Source of the DNA: Chitinophagaceae bacterium UBA1953
GTDB lineage: Bacteria; Bacteroidota; Bacteroidia; Chitinophagales; Chitinophagaceae
Assembly: GCA_002336115.1 (NCBI GenBank)
Contig: DDEN01000041.1
Location: 9,393-73,392, forward strand
Direction: 5' to 3'
DNA length: 64,000 bases
Of the stretch, positions 16,359 to 24,890 are shown piece after piece; position 1 is the first letter of the stretch, and every line of letters begins with the position of its first letter. A program made the translations under genes and the position numbers. The notes below the pieces were generated by a model. It ran no database searches, was not told the origin of the DNA, and was given only the letters and a program-made list of their open reading frames with translations.

Positions 16359-17906
16359 ATGATCTTACGTGTTATTTTATCGGGGATTACTATTCTGCTA
16401 ACTTCAATAGTTGCACAGGCTCAAAGTAAGAAGCCGAATATCATTTTTATTCTGTCTGACGATCATGCATACCAGGCAATTGGTGCTTACGGTAATACAC
16501 AGGTACAAACTCCAAACATCGACCGGCTTGCACATGAAGGAGCAATGTTCACCAATACATTTGTAACAAATTCAATTTGCGGGCCAAGCCGGGCAACTTT
16601 TTTAACAGGGAAATACAGTCATAAAAACGGCTATCCAAGAAACGAGCAAAAATTCGATGTAAATCAGTTTACGTTCCCACAACTGTTGCGGCAAAACGGT
16701 TATCAAACAGCCTGGATTGGCAAGTTGCATCTGGGCAGCCTTCCAATTGGGTTTAACTATTTCAATATTCTTCCGGGACAGGGACAATATGTAAATCCTG
16801 ATTTTATAAATACCAAGAATGATACTGTTCGCTATACCGGGTATGTAACAAATTTAATAACAGATTTTTTATTTAACTGGTTACAGATAAGAGATACAAG
16901 CAAACCTTTTTTTGCTGTTGTTGGCGAAAAGGCAACGCATCGTGAATGGTTGCCCGATATTCCTGATCTTGGTGCTTATGATCAGATTCAGTTTAAGTTA
17001 CCATCAACATTTTACGATACGTACAACAACAGACCGGCAGCTCAACAACAGGATATGAGCATTGAAAAAACAATGACATTGCAATACGATCTGAAAATAC
17101 ACCGATCATTCATCTACAACAAAGCAAAACCTGATTTCTTTGCCAAAAGGTTAAAACCTGAACAACAGCAAGCCTATCAAAACTATTACGACAAAATCAC
17201 GAATGAATTTGATCAGAAAAAGTTTTCAGGCAAAGCTCTCACTGAATGGAAGTTTCAACGCTATATGCGAGACTATTATTCAACTGCAAAATCGTTAGAC
17301 AGAAATATTGGGCGCATACTCAACTATCTCGACAGTGCAGGCCTGAGCAGCAATACAATTGTTATTTATGCTTCCGACCAGGGATTTTATCTTGGCGAAC
17401 ATGGCTGGTTTGATAAACGCTTTATTTATGACGAGTCGCTGAAAACTGCATTCCTCATGCGTTATCCCGGAGTAATAAAGCCAGGATCGGTTGTAAACCA
17501 GATTGTATCAAATATCGACTGGGCTTCTACTGTACTGGATATTGCAGGCATAAAGCCGCCTGCTGAAGTTCAGGGAACTTCAGTTCTTCCATTGCTAACA
17601 AATAAAAAAATTACCGGATGGAGAGATGCTTTTTATTATCATTATTATGAATACCCCGAGCCACATAAAGTATCACCTCACTTTGGATTGAGAACGAATG
17701 ATTATCTCCTCATACGTTTTTATCATGGTGTTGAAAGCTGGGAGTTGTTTGATCTGAAAAAAGATCCGCACCAGCTAAAAAATATTTACAACAATCAAAA
17801 ATACTTGGTCATTCAGAATGCATTGAAGAAAAGACTTCGTGAAGAAATAATAAAGTTTGACGATAAAGAAGCCCTGGACATTTTTGATAAAGGAGAAATA
17901 AAATAA
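16359..17906 (+). CDS. Secreted sulfatase (type I, Cys-type)
   Basis: Type I sulfatases cleave sulfate esters, here probably on a polysaccharide in the periplasm. The 515-residue protein has a signal peptide (MILRVILSGITILLTSIVAQAQ). The metal-site segment is NIIFILSDDHAYQAIGAYGN. The formylglycine motif SICGPSRATFLTG has C74 as the residue to be modified, so an anaerobic or aerobic maturase must exist elsewhere. Further signatures are WIGKLHLGSLP, YASDQGFYLGEHGWFDKR and the C-terminal ELFDLKKDPHQLKNIY. No SusCD pair or glycoside hydrolase lies beside it. The substrate is unknown. Confidence 0.92.
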   Translation: MILRVILSGITILLTSIVAQAQSKKPNIIFILSDDHAYQAIGAYGNTQVQTPNIDRLAHEGAMFTNTFVTNSICGPSRATFLTGKYSHKNGYPRNEQKFDVNQFTFPQLLRQNGYQTAWIGKLHLGSLPIGFNYFNILPGQGQYVNPDFINTKNDTVRYTGYVTNLITDFLFNWLQIRDTSKPFFAVVGEKATHREWLPDIPDLGAYDQIQFKLPSTFYDTYNNRPAAQQQDMSIEKTMTLQYDLKIHRSFIYNKAKPDFFAKRLKPEQQQAYQNYYDKITNEFDQKKFSGKALTEWKFQRYMRDYYSTAKSLDRNIGRILNYLDSAGLSSNTIVIYASDQGFYLGEHGWFDKRFIYDESLKTAFLMRYPGVIKPGSVVNQIVSNIDWASTVLDIAGIKPPAEVQGTSVLPLLTNKKITGWRDAFYYHYYEYPEPHKVSPHFGLRTNDYLLIRFYHGVESWELFDLKKDPHQLKNIYNNQKYLVIQNALKKRLREEIIKFDDKEALDIFDKGEIK

Positions 17907-17971
17907 ACCCGAAACTATTTGCATCAATTGCTCATATGAAAGGATAAAAATTCAGTCAGGTGTAAAAAACT

Positions 17972-17979
17972 TACCTTCG
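17972..17979 (+). promoter_or_regulatory. Putative -7 element of the phnA-like gene (TACCTTCG)
   Basis: TACCTTCG followed by CCGCC lies 20 bp before the start codon at 18000. It closely resembles TACCTTTG-GCCGCC upstream of atpG. The -33 box is unclear. Confidence 0.4.
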
Positions 17980-17999
17980 CCGCCCTTTAAACAAAGATT

Positions 18000-18591
18000 A
18001 TGAAACTCGAAGATGTGATCCGTTCCCGTAGCGGCAACTATTGCGAATTGTGTAAATCTCAACAAGACCTGTCGGTTTATGAAGTACCACCACAGGACCA
18101 GTCAAATGCCGAAAACAGTGCCCTGCTTTGCAGCAACTGTCTGGCACAGGTTGAAAAAAAAAGCTGAACTCGATCAGCAACACTGGCATTGTTTAACTGA
18201 AAGTATGTGGAGCGAAGTACCCGCCGTTCAGGTGCTTGCATGGCGCATGCTGAACCGCCTGCGCAACGAAAGCTGGGCAGCCGATAACCTCGACATGCTT
18301 TATCTCACCGATGAAACACTTGCCTGGGCCAAAGCAACCGGAGATCATGAAAACGACGGATCAGTCGATCTGCATCGTGATTGCAATGGTGCCATTTTGC
18401 AAAACGGCGATACAGTTGTACTCACCAAATCGCTGGATGTAAAAGGCTCAACCCTCAATGCCCGTTTGGGAACAGTGGTGAAAAATATCCGACTTGTGGC
18501 CGATAATACCGAACAGATTGAAGGAAAAATTGAGGGACAAACCATTGTGATTCTCACCAAATACCTGCGCAAGCAAAACGAAAAGCAATAA
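18000..18591 (+). pseudogene. PhnA-domain protein gene with a +1 frameshift in a nine-A run
   Basis: From the ATG at 18000 the reading frame encodes MKLEDVIRSRSGNYCELC and a zinc-ribbon-like region with CELC and CSNC, then stops at TGA 18165-18167, just after nine A (18154-18162). The +1 frame continues without a break as KAELDQQHWHCLTESMWSEV and ends with a PhnA domain (DCNGAILQNGDTVVLTKSLD ... GQTIVILTKYL). With eight A the whole would be 196 residues, a normal length for this family. Family members are annotated from the phosphonate-utilisation locus, but their biochemical role is unsettled. A sequencing error, a real mutation or transcriptional slippage are all possible. Confidence 0.85.
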
Positions 18592-18597
18592 AGAATA

Positions 18598-18627
18598 CCC
18601 CCTGAAGGTTTTAAAACCTTCAGGGGG
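18598..18627. terminator. 30-bp perfect palindrome after the phnA-like gene
   Basis: CCCCCTGAAGGTTTT (18598-18612) is followed directly by its exact reverse complement (18613-18627). As RNA it is a very stable hairpin with a small loop. The T tract after it is poor (CTGTTT), so it may be a terminator or a palindromic repeat. Confidence 0.6.
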
Positions 18628-18687
18628 CTGTTTACCCGTCAATCTCTCCCATCATCCTTCGTTGCTAAAGGCAGGATACTCCCACCT

Positions 18688-18717
18688 TAAAGCATAGATA
18701 AAGCATACTTAAAGCAT
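18688..18717. repeat. Three direct TAAAGCAT repeats at exact 11-bp period
   Basis: Copies start at 18688, 18699 and 18710. One helical turn between copies is the pattern of a cooperative protein-binding site, but the array may be chance or a decayed tandem repeat. It lies about 190 bp before atpG. Confidence 0.45.
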
Positions 18718-18848
18718 TCGGGCCTTACCAAACAGCCCAACCGGAATAAGCTAACATCTGTATTGAACCATACTTTCAGCCCCTTTTTTCTGATCCAAAA
18801 CAGCATTTTTTTCCTCCCCTTTTTCCTTTTCCACAAATTATGTCCTGA

Positions 18849-18881
18849 TTGACTGTTTTCAGGTGCTTTCCTTTACCTTTG
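18849..18881 (+). promoter_or_regulatory. Putative atpG promoter (TTG, 22 bp, TACCTTTG)
   Basis: TTG at 18849-18851 is followed after 22 bp by TACCTTTG at 18874-18881 and then CCGCC. The start codon at 18907 would follow a leader of about 20 nt. Confidence 0.6.
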
Positions 18882-18906
18882 CCGCCTGAAAATAAACGTG
18901 TAAACC

Positions 18907-19791
18907 ATGCCCGGACAATTAAAAGAAGTTCGTAACAGGATTAAAAGCGTACAAAGCACGCAACAGATTACTAAAGCCATGAAAATGGTGAGTGCTGCCA
19001 AACTGCGTAAAGCACAGGATGCTATTATTCAGATGCGCCCTTATGCTCAAAAGCTACAGGAAATGCTGAGCAACATTGTAAGTAACAGCGATGGCGATGT
19101 AAGCATGAAACTGGCAACTGAACGTCCGGTAAATAAAGTATTGGTTATTTTAATCACAAGCGACCGTGGATTATGCGGCGGCTATAATGCAAACCTTGTT
19201 AAGCTGGCCCGACAAACCATTACAGAACAATATGCAGAACAAAATCAGAAAGGGAATGTAACCATTTGGGGCATTGGTAAAAAAGGCGGCGAAACTATGC
19301 AACGCACAGGCTATAAAACCAATGAAGAGTACAGAGATATTTTCCATCACCTTTCATTTGAAACAGTTCAGCAGGCTTCTGGTGCCGCAATGGCAGCTTT
19401 TATAAGCGGAGAATTTGATGTGGTTGAACTGGTGTACAGCCAGTTTAAAAATGCTGCAACACAAAATTTCAAACTGGAACGCTTTCTTCCCATTCCAAAA
19501 GTGGAAAAGAAAGAAGGAAGCAAAACAAAAGCCGATTTTATTTTTGAGCCAAACAAAGAAGCATTAATTACTGAATTAATGCCTAAAATTCTCAATACAC
19601 AATTATTTAAAGCGGTACTTGATGCAAACGCTTCTGAACATGGCGCAAGAATGACAGCTATGGACAAAGCAAGCGATAATGCAAACGAGTTACTTCGTTC
19701 ATTACGCATCAGCTACAACCGTGCACGCCAGGCTGCCATTACAACTGAATTGACTGAAATTGTAAGTGGTGCAGCAGCATTAAATGGTTAA
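18907..19791 (+). CDS. atpG: ATP synthase F1 gamma subunit
   Basis: The gamma subunit is the central rotor shaft of the F1 ATPase. The 294-residue protein has the N-terminal helix MPGQLKEVRNRIKSVQSTQQITKAMKMVSAAKLRKA (conserved across the family; residues 1-36), the SDRGLCGGYNANLVK motif, and the C-terminal helix RMTAMDKASDNANELL ... YNRARQAAITTELTEIVSGAAAL. No other F1Fo genes are next to it: phnA lies upstream and scpB downstream. It has its own promoter, so it is an isolated atp gene in this genome. Confidence 0.97.
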   Translation: MPGQLKEVRNRIKSVQSTQQITKAMKMVSAAKLRKAQDAIIQMRPYAQKLQEMLSNIVSNSDGDVSMKLATERPVNKVLVILITSDRGLCGGYNANLVKLARQTITEQYAEQNQKGNVTIWGIGKKGGETMQRTGYKTNEEYRDIFHHLSFETVQQASGAAMAAFISGEFDVVELVYSQFKNAATQNFKLERFLPIPKVEKKEGSKTKADFIFEPNKEALITELMPKILNTQLFKAVLDANASEHGARMTAMDKASDNANELLRSLRISYNRARQAAITTELTEIVSGAAALNG

Positions 19792-19794
19792 ACT

Positions 19795-19855
19795 GTTTAA
19801 AGTTTAAGGTTTCTAGTTTTGTCAACCTTTAAACCTTAAACCTTCAACTTTAAAC
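19795..19855. terminator. Imperfect hairpin between atpG and scpB
   Basis: GTTTAAAGT and TTAAGGTTT (19795-19812) pair with AAACCTTAA (19831-19839) and ACTTTAAAC (19847-19855), with a 7-nt bulge. The T/A-rich sequence shares the AAGGTTT/AAACCTT core with palindromes at 18598 and 22163. Its role as a terminator is uncertain. Confidence 0.4.
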
Positions 19856-19867
19856 GATTGAATTCAA

Positions 19868-20785
19868 ATGGAATTAAGTGTAATTATCCCACATATTGAA
19901 GCGCTGATATTTTCTGCAGAAAGGCCACTCACAACATTGGAGTTGTGTGATATGGTGAATAATGCACTGGGCTTTATTGAAGACCGTGCAACACTTGACC
20001 AGGCTGAAGCTTCCGTGGAAGCAATTAAAGAAAAATATGCTTCTGAATTTTACCCGTTTGAGGTAAGAGAAAGTGGTGGCGGCTGGCAGTTCCTTACCAA
20101 AAAAGAATATCATAAAACTGTAGCACAGATCAACGGCGATAAATTCCTCAAGCGCTTAAGCACTGCGGCACTGGAAACTCTTTCAATCATAGCCTACAAG
20201 CAACCTATTACCAAAGGCGAAATGGAAGCAATACGTGGAGTAAACTGCGATTATGCTGTACAGAAATTGCTGGAAAAAGAACTGATTGTAATTCTTGGCC
20301 GTAATGAAAAAATGCCCGGACATCCATTGGTTTACGGTACGTCACGTTCGTTTATGGATTACTTCGGTATTAACTCACCGGAAGATCTACCAAAGATTAA
20401 AGAAGTGGTGGCTGATGAACTGATTGAGCCAACAGGTGTGCAAAGCGACACATTACAAATTCCCGGCGATGAAGAGCAGGAACTCACTTCAAGTGAAGCA
20501 TTGGTTGTAACTGAAAATGGTGATTTGGTTGAACAAGCTGTTGAAGAAATTGAAGTAAGCGTTGAAGAAGTATCCGAAATTTCAAACGAAGGAGAAGTTG
20601 CAGAAGAACCCACTGAAACAGTAGATGAGGTGGCCGATGCGGAACCTGTTGATCTGGAAGCAGCAGCAGATGAAGAATCGCCTGAACTGGAAGATTCAAC
20701 AGATGAATCTGTAAATGATGAAGATATTGTAGAAGAAGAGAAGAAACAGGATGATGAAAAAAATGAATCAGAACAGCAGGCCTGA
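19868..20785 (+). CDS. scpB: Segregation and condensation protein ScpB with a long acidic tail
   Basis: ScpB joins ScpA and SMC in the bacterial condensin that organises and segregates chromosomes. The 305-residue protein has two winged-helix domains in the first 190 residues (LSVIIPHIEALIFSAERPLT, TLSIIAYKQPITKGEMEAIRGVNCDYAVQKLLEKELI, GHPLVYGTSRSFMDYFGI; described in pieces). The remaining 100 or so residues are an acidic Glu/Val/Asp-rich low-complexity tail, so the protein is longer than the usual 180-220 residues. scpA is not adjacent. A clear terminator follows the gene. Confidence 0.93.
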   Translation: MELSVIIPHIEALIFSAERPLTTLELCDMVNNALGFIEDRATLDQAEASVEAIKEKYASEFYPFEVRESGGGWQFLTKKEYHKTVAQINGDKFLKRLSTAALETLSIIAYKQPITKGEMEAIRGVNCDYAVQKLLEKELIVILGRNEKMPGHPLVYGTSRSFMDYFGINSPEDLPKIKEVVADELIEPTGVQSDTLQIPGDEEQELTSSEALVVTENGDLVEQAVEEIEVSVEEVSEISNEGEVAEEPTETVDEVADAEPVDLEAAADEESPELEDSTDESVNDEDIVEEEKKQDDEKNESEQQA

Positions 20786-20803
20786 TTTATGAATAAACTA
20801 TTT

Positions 20804-20828
20804 AAAAGCCGCTGATGCGGCTTTTTTT
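20804..20828 (+). terminator. Intrinsic terminator of scpB
   Basis: AAAAGCCGC (20804-20812), loop TGAT, GCGGCTTTT (20817-20825), with a T run to 20828. Confidence 0.85.
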
Positions 20829-20890
20829 CTTATAAAAAATGAAATGGCTCAGGTGCAGTAAGCGCCCCGACCGAAATCTGAAATCGAAAC

Positions 20891-22105
20891 ATGGAAACGT
20901 CAATAACAAAAGATCAGTTAATACAAATTGCAGAGCAATACGGCACACCTGTATATGTTTATCATGCAGAAAAAATTAAAACGCAGTACGAAAAACTGGC
21001 AAGTGGTTTTGCTTCATTAAACACAAGAATATTTTATGCCTGTAAGGCTTTAACCAATGTGAGTGTGCTGAAATACATCAACAGCATTGGCTGTAATGTT
21101 GATTGCAGCAGCATTAACGAAGTAAAGCTGGCACTGCATGCAGGTTTTGCCCCTGTAAATATTCTGTACACCAGCAACGGTATTGCTTTTGATGAAATTG
21201 AAGAAGCTGTTGCAGCAGGTGTGCATATTAACATCGACAGTTTATCAAATCTTGAAAAGTTTGGCAGAAAATATGGCCATAGCTATCCTGTTGGTGTGCG
21301 TGTACGTCCAAATATTATGGCCGGGGGAAATATTAAAATTTCAACAGGTCATAACAAAAGTAAATTCGGTATTCCTGTTGAACAACTGGATGAACTGAAA
21401 CGCATTGTAAAAGAACAAAACATTTTCATCCGCACTTTACACCTGCACACAGGAAGCGATATTAAAGAAGCCGAAGTGTTTATTAAAGGCATTGAAGTAT
21501 TGTTTGATCTGATTCCGCATTTCCCAGAACTGGAAGTGATTGATCTTGGCGGTGGTTTTAAAGTGCCGTATCATAACAATGAAAAAGAAACAGACATTGC
21601 TACACTGGGGCAGAAGCTGAAAGAAACATTGGATGCTCATCCATCTGCAACTGAAAAAAAATTACAAGTATGGTTTGAGCCGGGTAAATTTCTTGTGAGT
21701 GAATGTGGTTACCTTATTGCGAAAGTGAATGTAATTAAACAAAACAGCGACATTACAATTGTTGGTATCAACACAGGGCTTAACCATTTAATTCGCCCGA
21801 TGATGTATGATGCATATCACTACATCACCAATCTTTCAAATCCTGACGGGGAGAAAAAATATTATATGGTTACAGGTTATATCTGCGAAACAGACACGTT
21901 TGCAAGCGACCGTCTGTTAAATGAAGTAAGAGAAAGCGATTATCTTGCTATCCATAATGCAGGTGCGTATGGTTTTGAAATGAGCAGTAATTACAATTCA
22001 AGATACAAACCTGCTGAAGTATTGGTGAAAGATGGCAAAGCACACCTTATCAGAAAGAGAGATGATTTTAATTCATTACTGCACAACCAGGTTGAAATAG
22101 ATTAG
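20891..22105 (+). CDS. lysA: Diaminopimelate decarboxylase
   Basis: LysA makes lysine from meso-diaminopimelate with pyridoxal phosphate as cofactor. The 404-residue cytosolic enzyme has the PLP lysine in RIFYACKALTN (K52), the phosphate-binding VIDLGGGFKVPYH, the VWFEPGKFLVSECG substrate motif, the catalytic CETDTFASDR and the C-terminal GAYGFEMSSNYNSR. The family includes arginine and ornithine decarboxylases, but motif spacing fits the DapDC branch. It stands alone, with a palindromic terminator 58 bp downstream. Confidence 0.95.
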   Translation: METSITKDQLIQIAEQYGTPVYVYHAEKIKTQYEKLASGFASLNTRIFYACKALTNVSVLKYINSIGCNVDCSSINEVKLALHAGFAPVNILYTSNGIAFDEIEEAVAAGVHINIDSLSNLEKFGRKYGHSYPVGVRVRPNIMAGGNIKISTGHNKSKFGIPVEQLDELKRIVKEQNIFIRTLHLHTGSDIKEAEVFIKGIEVLFDLIPHFPELEVIDLGGGFKVPYHNNEKETDIATLGQKLKETLDAHPSATEKKLQVWFEPGKFLVSECGYLIAKVNVIKQNSDITIVGINTGLNHLIRPMMYDAYHYITNLSNPDGEKKYYMVTGYICETDTFASDRLLNEVRESDYLAIHNAGAYGFEMSSNYNSRYKPAEVLVKDGKAHLIRKRDDFNSLLHNQVEID

Positions 22106-22162
22106 AGTTGAGGGATTTTTGCCACAAAGACTGAAAGACACAAAGTAGCACGAAGATTTTTT

Positions 22163-22199
22163 AGAACAATAAGGTTTTTAAAACCTTATTGTTCTTTTT
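22163..22199 (+). terminator. Palindromic terminator downstream of lysA
   Basis: AGAACAATAAGGTTTT (22163-22178), one T, then the exact reverse complement (22180-22195), followed by more T to 22199. The 16-bp stem and the T tract make a strong terminator. Confidence 0.75.
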
Positions 22200-22212
22200 A
22201 ATAGTGATGAAT

Positions 22213-22282
22213 GGCTGCCGGATGCGCAGGGTTTAGTACGCAGCGAAGCAAGTACCGTAGCAAAGCGAAGCCTGCAGCAGCC
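22213..22282. repeat. GC-rich foldable intergenic element
   Basis: GGCTGC (22213-22218) pairs with GCAGCC (22277-22282), and GCAGG (22226-22230) with CCTGC (22271-22275). The loop holds two copies of AGCGAAGC and two AGTAC. Base composition differs from the surroundings. It may be a REP-like element or a structured RNA; no family is recognised. Confidence 0.4.
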
Positions 22283-22443
22283 GGAACTGAAGCCTGCCAA
22301 TGTAACAACTGTTGAGAGCCCATACAAAACAAACAATGTTTAACCACTGATATAAAACACTTTTTTTACTGCTTACAATCTAAAAAACCAGTTCTTCAAT
22401 ATTCGTAACTTGCCTGAACTTTTTATAGAAAAAAATAGCTGTC

Positions 22444-24723
22444 ATGACAAAAGAGGAAATGCGTAGGCAGGAAGCGCTGGAATACCATGCCAAAGGCCGG
22501 GCCGGAAAAATTCAGGTAATACCAACAAAAGAAGCCAAAACACAACACGATCTTTCATTGGCTTATTCGCCAGGTGTGGCTGTTCCATGTATGGAAATTC
22601 ACAAAAATCCCGAAGACGTTTATAAATACACTGCCAAAGGAAACCTTGTAGCGGTTATCAGTAACGGAACAGCAGTACTTGGTTTGGGCGATATAGGCCC
22701 CGAAGCCGGTAAGCCCGTTATGGAAGGGAAAGGGGTACTGTTTAAAATTTTTGCCGACATTGATGTGTACGATATTGAGATTAATGAAAAAGACCCCGAA
22801 AAATTTATACAGATTGTAAAAGCACTTGAACCAACATTTGGCGGAATTAATTTAGAAGATATTAAAGCCCCCGAATGTTTTATTATTGAAAAAAGGCTGA
22901 AGGAAGAAATGAACATTCCTTTAATGCATGACGACCAGCACGGCACAGCCATTATTAGTGCGGCAGCTTTATTAAATGCACTTGAAATACAGGGAAAGGA
23001 AATTGATAAAGTAAAATTAGTTGTGAACGGCGCTGGCGCTGCAGCCATTTCATGTATCAGGTTGTATGTTGCATTGGGTGCAAAAAAAGAAAACATCAAA
23101 GTATTCGATAGCAAGGGATTAATTCATCATAAAAGAACTGATCTTGATGAACAGAAAAAAGAATTCATCAGTTTTTCTGAACCAATGACTTTGGTTGAAG
23201 GAATAAAAGGTGCTGATGTATTTATAGGGTTAAGCAAAGGCAATGTGGTATCAAAAGAAATGGTGCAGAGCATGGCAGCAAATCCCATTGTATTTGCAAT
23301 GGCTAATCCCGACCCTGAAATTACGTATGAAGATGCAACATCAGCTCGTCCTGATGTAATTATGGGTACAGGCCGTAGTGATTATCCTAACCAGATTAAT
23401 AATGTACTTGGCTTTCCATACATTTTTCGTGGTGCGTTGGATGTGCGTGCCACAACCATTAACGAAGCCATGAAACTGGCTGCAGTAAAAGCTTTGGCTG
23501 AATTAACAAAAACGCCTGTGCCTGATATTGTGAACATGGCTTACAATGACCAGAATATTTCTTTTGGCCCAACATACATTATTCCCAAGCCTCTTGATCC
23601 CCGCTTGTTGAGTTATGTTGCGCCTGCTGTGGCAAAAGCTGCTATAGAAAGCGGTGTTGCCCAGCATGAGATTACAAACTGGGATGAATATGAAGTGCAA
23701 TTAAACAAACGCCTTGGTTTAGATAACCAACTGATGCGTGCTATTGGAAACAAAGCAAGAAAAGATCCGAAACGTATTGTATTTGCTGATGCAGAAAATG
23801 CAAAAGTGCTCAAAGCAGCTCAGTTGGTGTATGAAGAAGGAGTGGGGTATCCCATTTTGCTTGGTGATGAAAGAAAGATTAATGAAATAGCCGACATTAA
23901 CAATATTGATCTTGAAAACATTCAGATCATTGATCCGAAAATCAAGGAACTGGAGGCAACCAGAGAAGAGTTTGGTGAAATTTATTTTAAGAAACGCCAG
24001 CGGAAAGGATTAAACCATTACGAATCAAGCAAAGCCATGAAAGAACGTTCGCACTTTGGTTGTATGATGGTTGAGACCGGTAAAGCTGATGCAATGATTA
24101 GCGGGCTTAGCAGAAAATATTCCGACACAATTCACCCTGCCCTTGAAATTATTGGCATGGACGAAGATGTAAAGAAAATTGCCGGAATGTACATTATGCT
24201 TACAAAGCGTGGCCCGCTGTTTCTGGCCGATGCAACAGTTAATTTCAACCCCACTTCTGAAGAACTTGCCGATATTACACAATTAGTGGCTAAGGAAGTA
24301 CGGTCATTTGGTATTACTCCACGTATTGCTATGCTCAGTTATTCCAATTTTGGCAGCAGCCCATCACCCGAAGCTAAACTCGTTGCCAAGGCAAGAGAAA
24401 TTGTAAAGCAGCGTGAGCCAAATCTTGTTTGTGATGGTGAAGTACAACCAATTGTAGCATTCGACAGGGAAATTCTTAAAGAAAATTACCCCTTTAGCGA
24501 ACTGGTGAATGGCGAACCCAATGTGCTAATTTTTCCTAACCTTGCAAGCAGCAACATTGCATACAACCTTCTTGAACAAGTTGGTGATGCAGATGCAATT
24601 GGCCCTGTTTTGCTGGGTCTTAAAAAGCCGGTTCATGTTTTGCAGTTGGGCAGTTCAGTAAGATCAATTTTTAACATGGCTTTAATTGCCGTTGTTGATG
24701 CACAGATGAAAAACAAATCGTAG
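22444..24723 (+). CDS. maeB: NADP-dependent malic enzyme fused to a phosphotransacetylase-like domain
   Basis: MaeB converts malate to pyruvate and CO2, making NADPH for biosynthesis. The 759-residue protein has a malic-enzyme half (about residues 1-425) with YSPGVAVPCMEI, MHDDQHGTAIISAAALLNAL and the NAD(P)-fold VNGAGAAAISCIRL. A phosphotransacetylase-like half starts near residue 437 (KRIVFADAENAKVLKAAQL) and runs to about 755. The second half is usually regulatory (acetyl-CoA sensing) rather than catalytic. The two-domain fusion is the common MaeB form. A terminator follows. Confidence 0.96.
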   Translation: MTKEEMRRQEALEYHAKGRAGKIQVIPTKEAKTQHDLSLAYSPGVAVPCMEIHKNPEDVYKYTAKGNLVAVISNGTAVLGLGDIGPEAGKPVMEGKGVLFKIFADIDVYDIEINEKDPEKFIQIVKALEPTFGGINLEDIKAPECFIIEKRLKEEMNIPLMHDDQHGTAIISAAALLNALEIQGKEIDKVKLVVNGAGAAAISCIRLYVALGAKKENIKVFDSKGLIHHKRTDLDEQKKEFISFSEPMTLVEGIKGADVFIGLSKGNVVSKEMVQSMAANPIVFAMANPDPEITYEDATSARPDVIMGTGRSDYPNQINNVLGFPYIFRGALDVRATTINEAMKLAAVKALAELTKTPVPDIVNMAYNDQNISFGPTYIIPKPLDPRLLSYVAPAVAKAAIESGVAQHEITNWDEYEVQLNKRLGLDNQLMRAIGNKARKDPKRIVFADAENAKVLKAAQLVYEEGVGYPILLGDERKINEIADINNIDLENIQIIDPKIKELEATREEFGEIYFKKRQRKGLNHYESSKAMKERSHFGCMMVETGKADAMISGLSRKYSDTIHPALEIIGMDEDVKKIAGMYIMLTKRGPLFLADATVNFNPTSEELADITQLVAKEVRSFGITPRIAMLSYSNFGSSPSPEAKLVAKAREIVKQREPNLVCDGEVQPIVAFDREILKENYPFSELVNGEPNVLIFPNLASSNIAYNLLEQVGDADAIGPVLLGLKKPVHVLQLGSSVRSIFNMALIAVVDAQMKNKS

Positions 24724-24745
24724 GAATTATTAAATAATCACATAC

Positions 24746-24780
24746 AAAGTTGCTGGTAATTTCTATCAGCAACTTTTTTT
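24746..24780 (+). terminator. Intrinsic terminator of the malic enzyme gene
   Basis: AAAGTTGCTG (24746-24755) pairs with CAGCAACTTT (24767-24776) and is followed by T to 24780. Confidence 0.8.
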
Positions 24781-24890
24781 ATTTCTGCTTCATTATTCAA
24801 CCGGCAAATGGTTGTTATTCTGAATTTGTATCTTCACGTTTCGGAATATAGTCCGTCAGTTTACATACTTTAGTAACCGATATTATCAGT

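Larger units (their letters stand above)
18592..18906. other. 315-bp spacer between the phnA-like gene and atpG
   Basis: It contains a 30-bp perfect palindrome (18598-18627), three 11-bp-spaced TAAAGCAT repeats (18688-18717), a pyrimidine-rich stretch (about 18780-18835) and the atpG promoter (18849-18881). No protein gene is seen. Confidence 0.6.
22106..22443. other. 338-bp spacer between lysA and the malic enzyme gene
   Basis: It holds a long terminator palindrome (22163-22199), a GC-rich foldable element (22213-22282) and an AT-rich tail before the malic enzyme start. A CACAAAG-type short repeat lies just after lysA (about 22123-22147). No protein gene is seen. Confidence 0.55.

Noticed and set aside
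16359..17906. Polysaccharide utilisation locus around the sulfatase
   Set aside because: No SusC/SusD pair, glycoside hydrolase or regulator lies within reach; the sulfatase stands alone.
20484..20699. Leu/Gln-rich open frame opposite the scpB tail
   Set aside because: It is the reverse reading of acidic Glu codons (GAA read as TTC/CTT-type codons), so its composition is an artefact.
22444..24723. Malic enzyme-phosphotransacetylase fusion as a novel fusion
   Set aside because: This two-domain form is the standard MaeB arrangement in many bacteria.
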